Source: Gammaproteobacteria bacterium (GTDB taxonomy: Bacteria > Pseudomonadota > Gammaproteobacteria > DSM-26407). Taken from it: 6,729 nucleotides of DNA. Location: positions 1-6,729 of the forward strand of contig JAQVKR010000154.1 of NCBI GenBank assembly GCA_028694565.1. The letters are read 5' to 3'. The translations under genes and the position numbers were made by a program. Below are positions 6,446 to 6,729 of the stretch, in pieces. The notes beneath the pieces are model-generated. The model made no database searches. It was not told the origin of the DNA and saw only the letters and a program-made list of their open reading frames with translations. The first letter of the stretch is position 1, and the number at the start of each line of letters is the position of its first letter.

Positions 6446-6729
6446 GGGGCGGGCATGCAGCCATGCTCGACCGCCGCCTCTCCGGGATCCTGCTGCATCC
6501 CACCTCCCTTCCCGGGCCGGGCCCCGCGGGCGGCCTCGGGGCCGAGGCCTACCATTTCATCGACTTCCTGGTCAGCGCGGGACAGCGCGTCTGGCAGGTT
6601 CTCCCCCTGGGCCCCACGCACGACGATCTCTCGCCCTACCAGACCCTCTCCGCCCACGCCGGCAACCCCTGCCTCATCAGCTGGGAACGGGTCGTGGCGG
6701 CGGGCTGGCTGCTCGAGGATGCGCTCGAG
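6442..6729 (+). CDS. malQ: 4-alpha-glucanotransferase (amylomaltase) MalQ, N-terminal part
   Basis: The first 96 codons are present and the frame is open at the window edge. MalQ (GH77) moves alpha-1,4-glucan segments between maltodextrins, recycling short chains released from glycogen. The N-terminal family pattern is clear: GILLHPTSLPGPGPAGGLG (15-33), AYHFIDFLVSAGQRVWQVLPLGPT (36-59) and LSPYQTLSAHAGNPCLIS (63-80). The catalytic residues lie further on, beyond the window. ATG 6442 overlaps the GH57 stop as ATGA, which favours re-initiation, with CAGG 7 nt upstream as a weak ribosome site. An in-frame ATG at 6463 would give MLDRRLSGILL, which is closer to the usual MalQ N-terminus, with GAGGGG 13 nt upstream. 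Either start is possible; the identity is not in doubt. Confidence 0.93.
   Translation, partial: MRGGHAAMLDRRLSGILLHPTSLPGPGPAGGLGAEAYHFIDFLVSAGQRVWQVLPLGPTHDDLSPYQTLSAHAGNPCLISWERVVAAGWLLEDALE

Noticed and set aside
1..6729. CRISPR array, tRNA, rRNA, insertion sequence or phage attachment site
   Set aside because: No regularly spaced direct repeats, cloverleaf or rRNA-like stretch, transposase-like protein or integrase-like protein was seen; nearly all sequence is accounted for by core-metabolism genes.

Overview
The window is very GC-rich throughout, with dense genes and short overlaps. Its contents point to a gammaproteobacterium, possibly a purple sulfur or Ectothiorhodospira-like lineage. 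That is an inference from gene content and protein style, not a proven taxonomy. The central content is a glycogen (alpha-glucan) metabolism locus built as two divergent operons.

Layout. Bases 1-223 are the 3' end of an lptG-like gene (inner-membrane permease of lipopolysaccharide export), reading right. Bases 224-424 are a convergent gap with two adjacent GC-rich hairpins. Reading left are glgB (3117 to 874, GTG start, GH13 glycogen branching enzyme) and, overlapping it by one base in a TGATG junction, a small RDD-family membrane protein (874 to 425). Bases 3118-3456 form a divergent control region of about 340 bp. Reading right are glgC (3457-4725, ADP-glucose pyrophosphorylase), a GH57 glycoside hydrolase (4715-6445, overlapping glgC by 11 bp) and the first 96 codons of a malQ-type 4-alpha-glucanotransferase (from 6442, overlapping GH57 by 4 bp), which runs off the window.

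How the genes fit together. GlgC makes ADP-glucose and GlgB adds alpha-1,6 branches. The GH57 enzyme and MalQ trim, transfer or recycle alpha-glucan chains. Glycogen synthase (glgA) and phosphorylase (glgP) are not in the window. All joins within the operons are overlaps, so translational coupling is likely.

Most interesting points. (1) The divergent region carries a perfect 15-bp sequence in inverted orientation at its two ends, each copy exactly 11 nt upstream of a TAnnAT hexamer. This looks like a mirrored promoter or activator site driving both glg operons together. (2) Between them lies highly palindromic DNA, including a perfect 16-bp inverted repeat with a 7-nt loop. (3) GlgC keeps its catalytic residues, but most positions that line the fructose-1,6-bisphosphate/AMP site in E. 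coli GlgC are substituted, which suggests different allosteric control. (4) The glgC leader has three GGA motifs, one inside the ribosome-binding site, reminiscent of CsrA targets. (5) A GH57 enzyme of unsettled specificity is locked into the operon. I found no CRISPR array, tRNA, rRNA, insertion sequence or clearly new multi-gene system.
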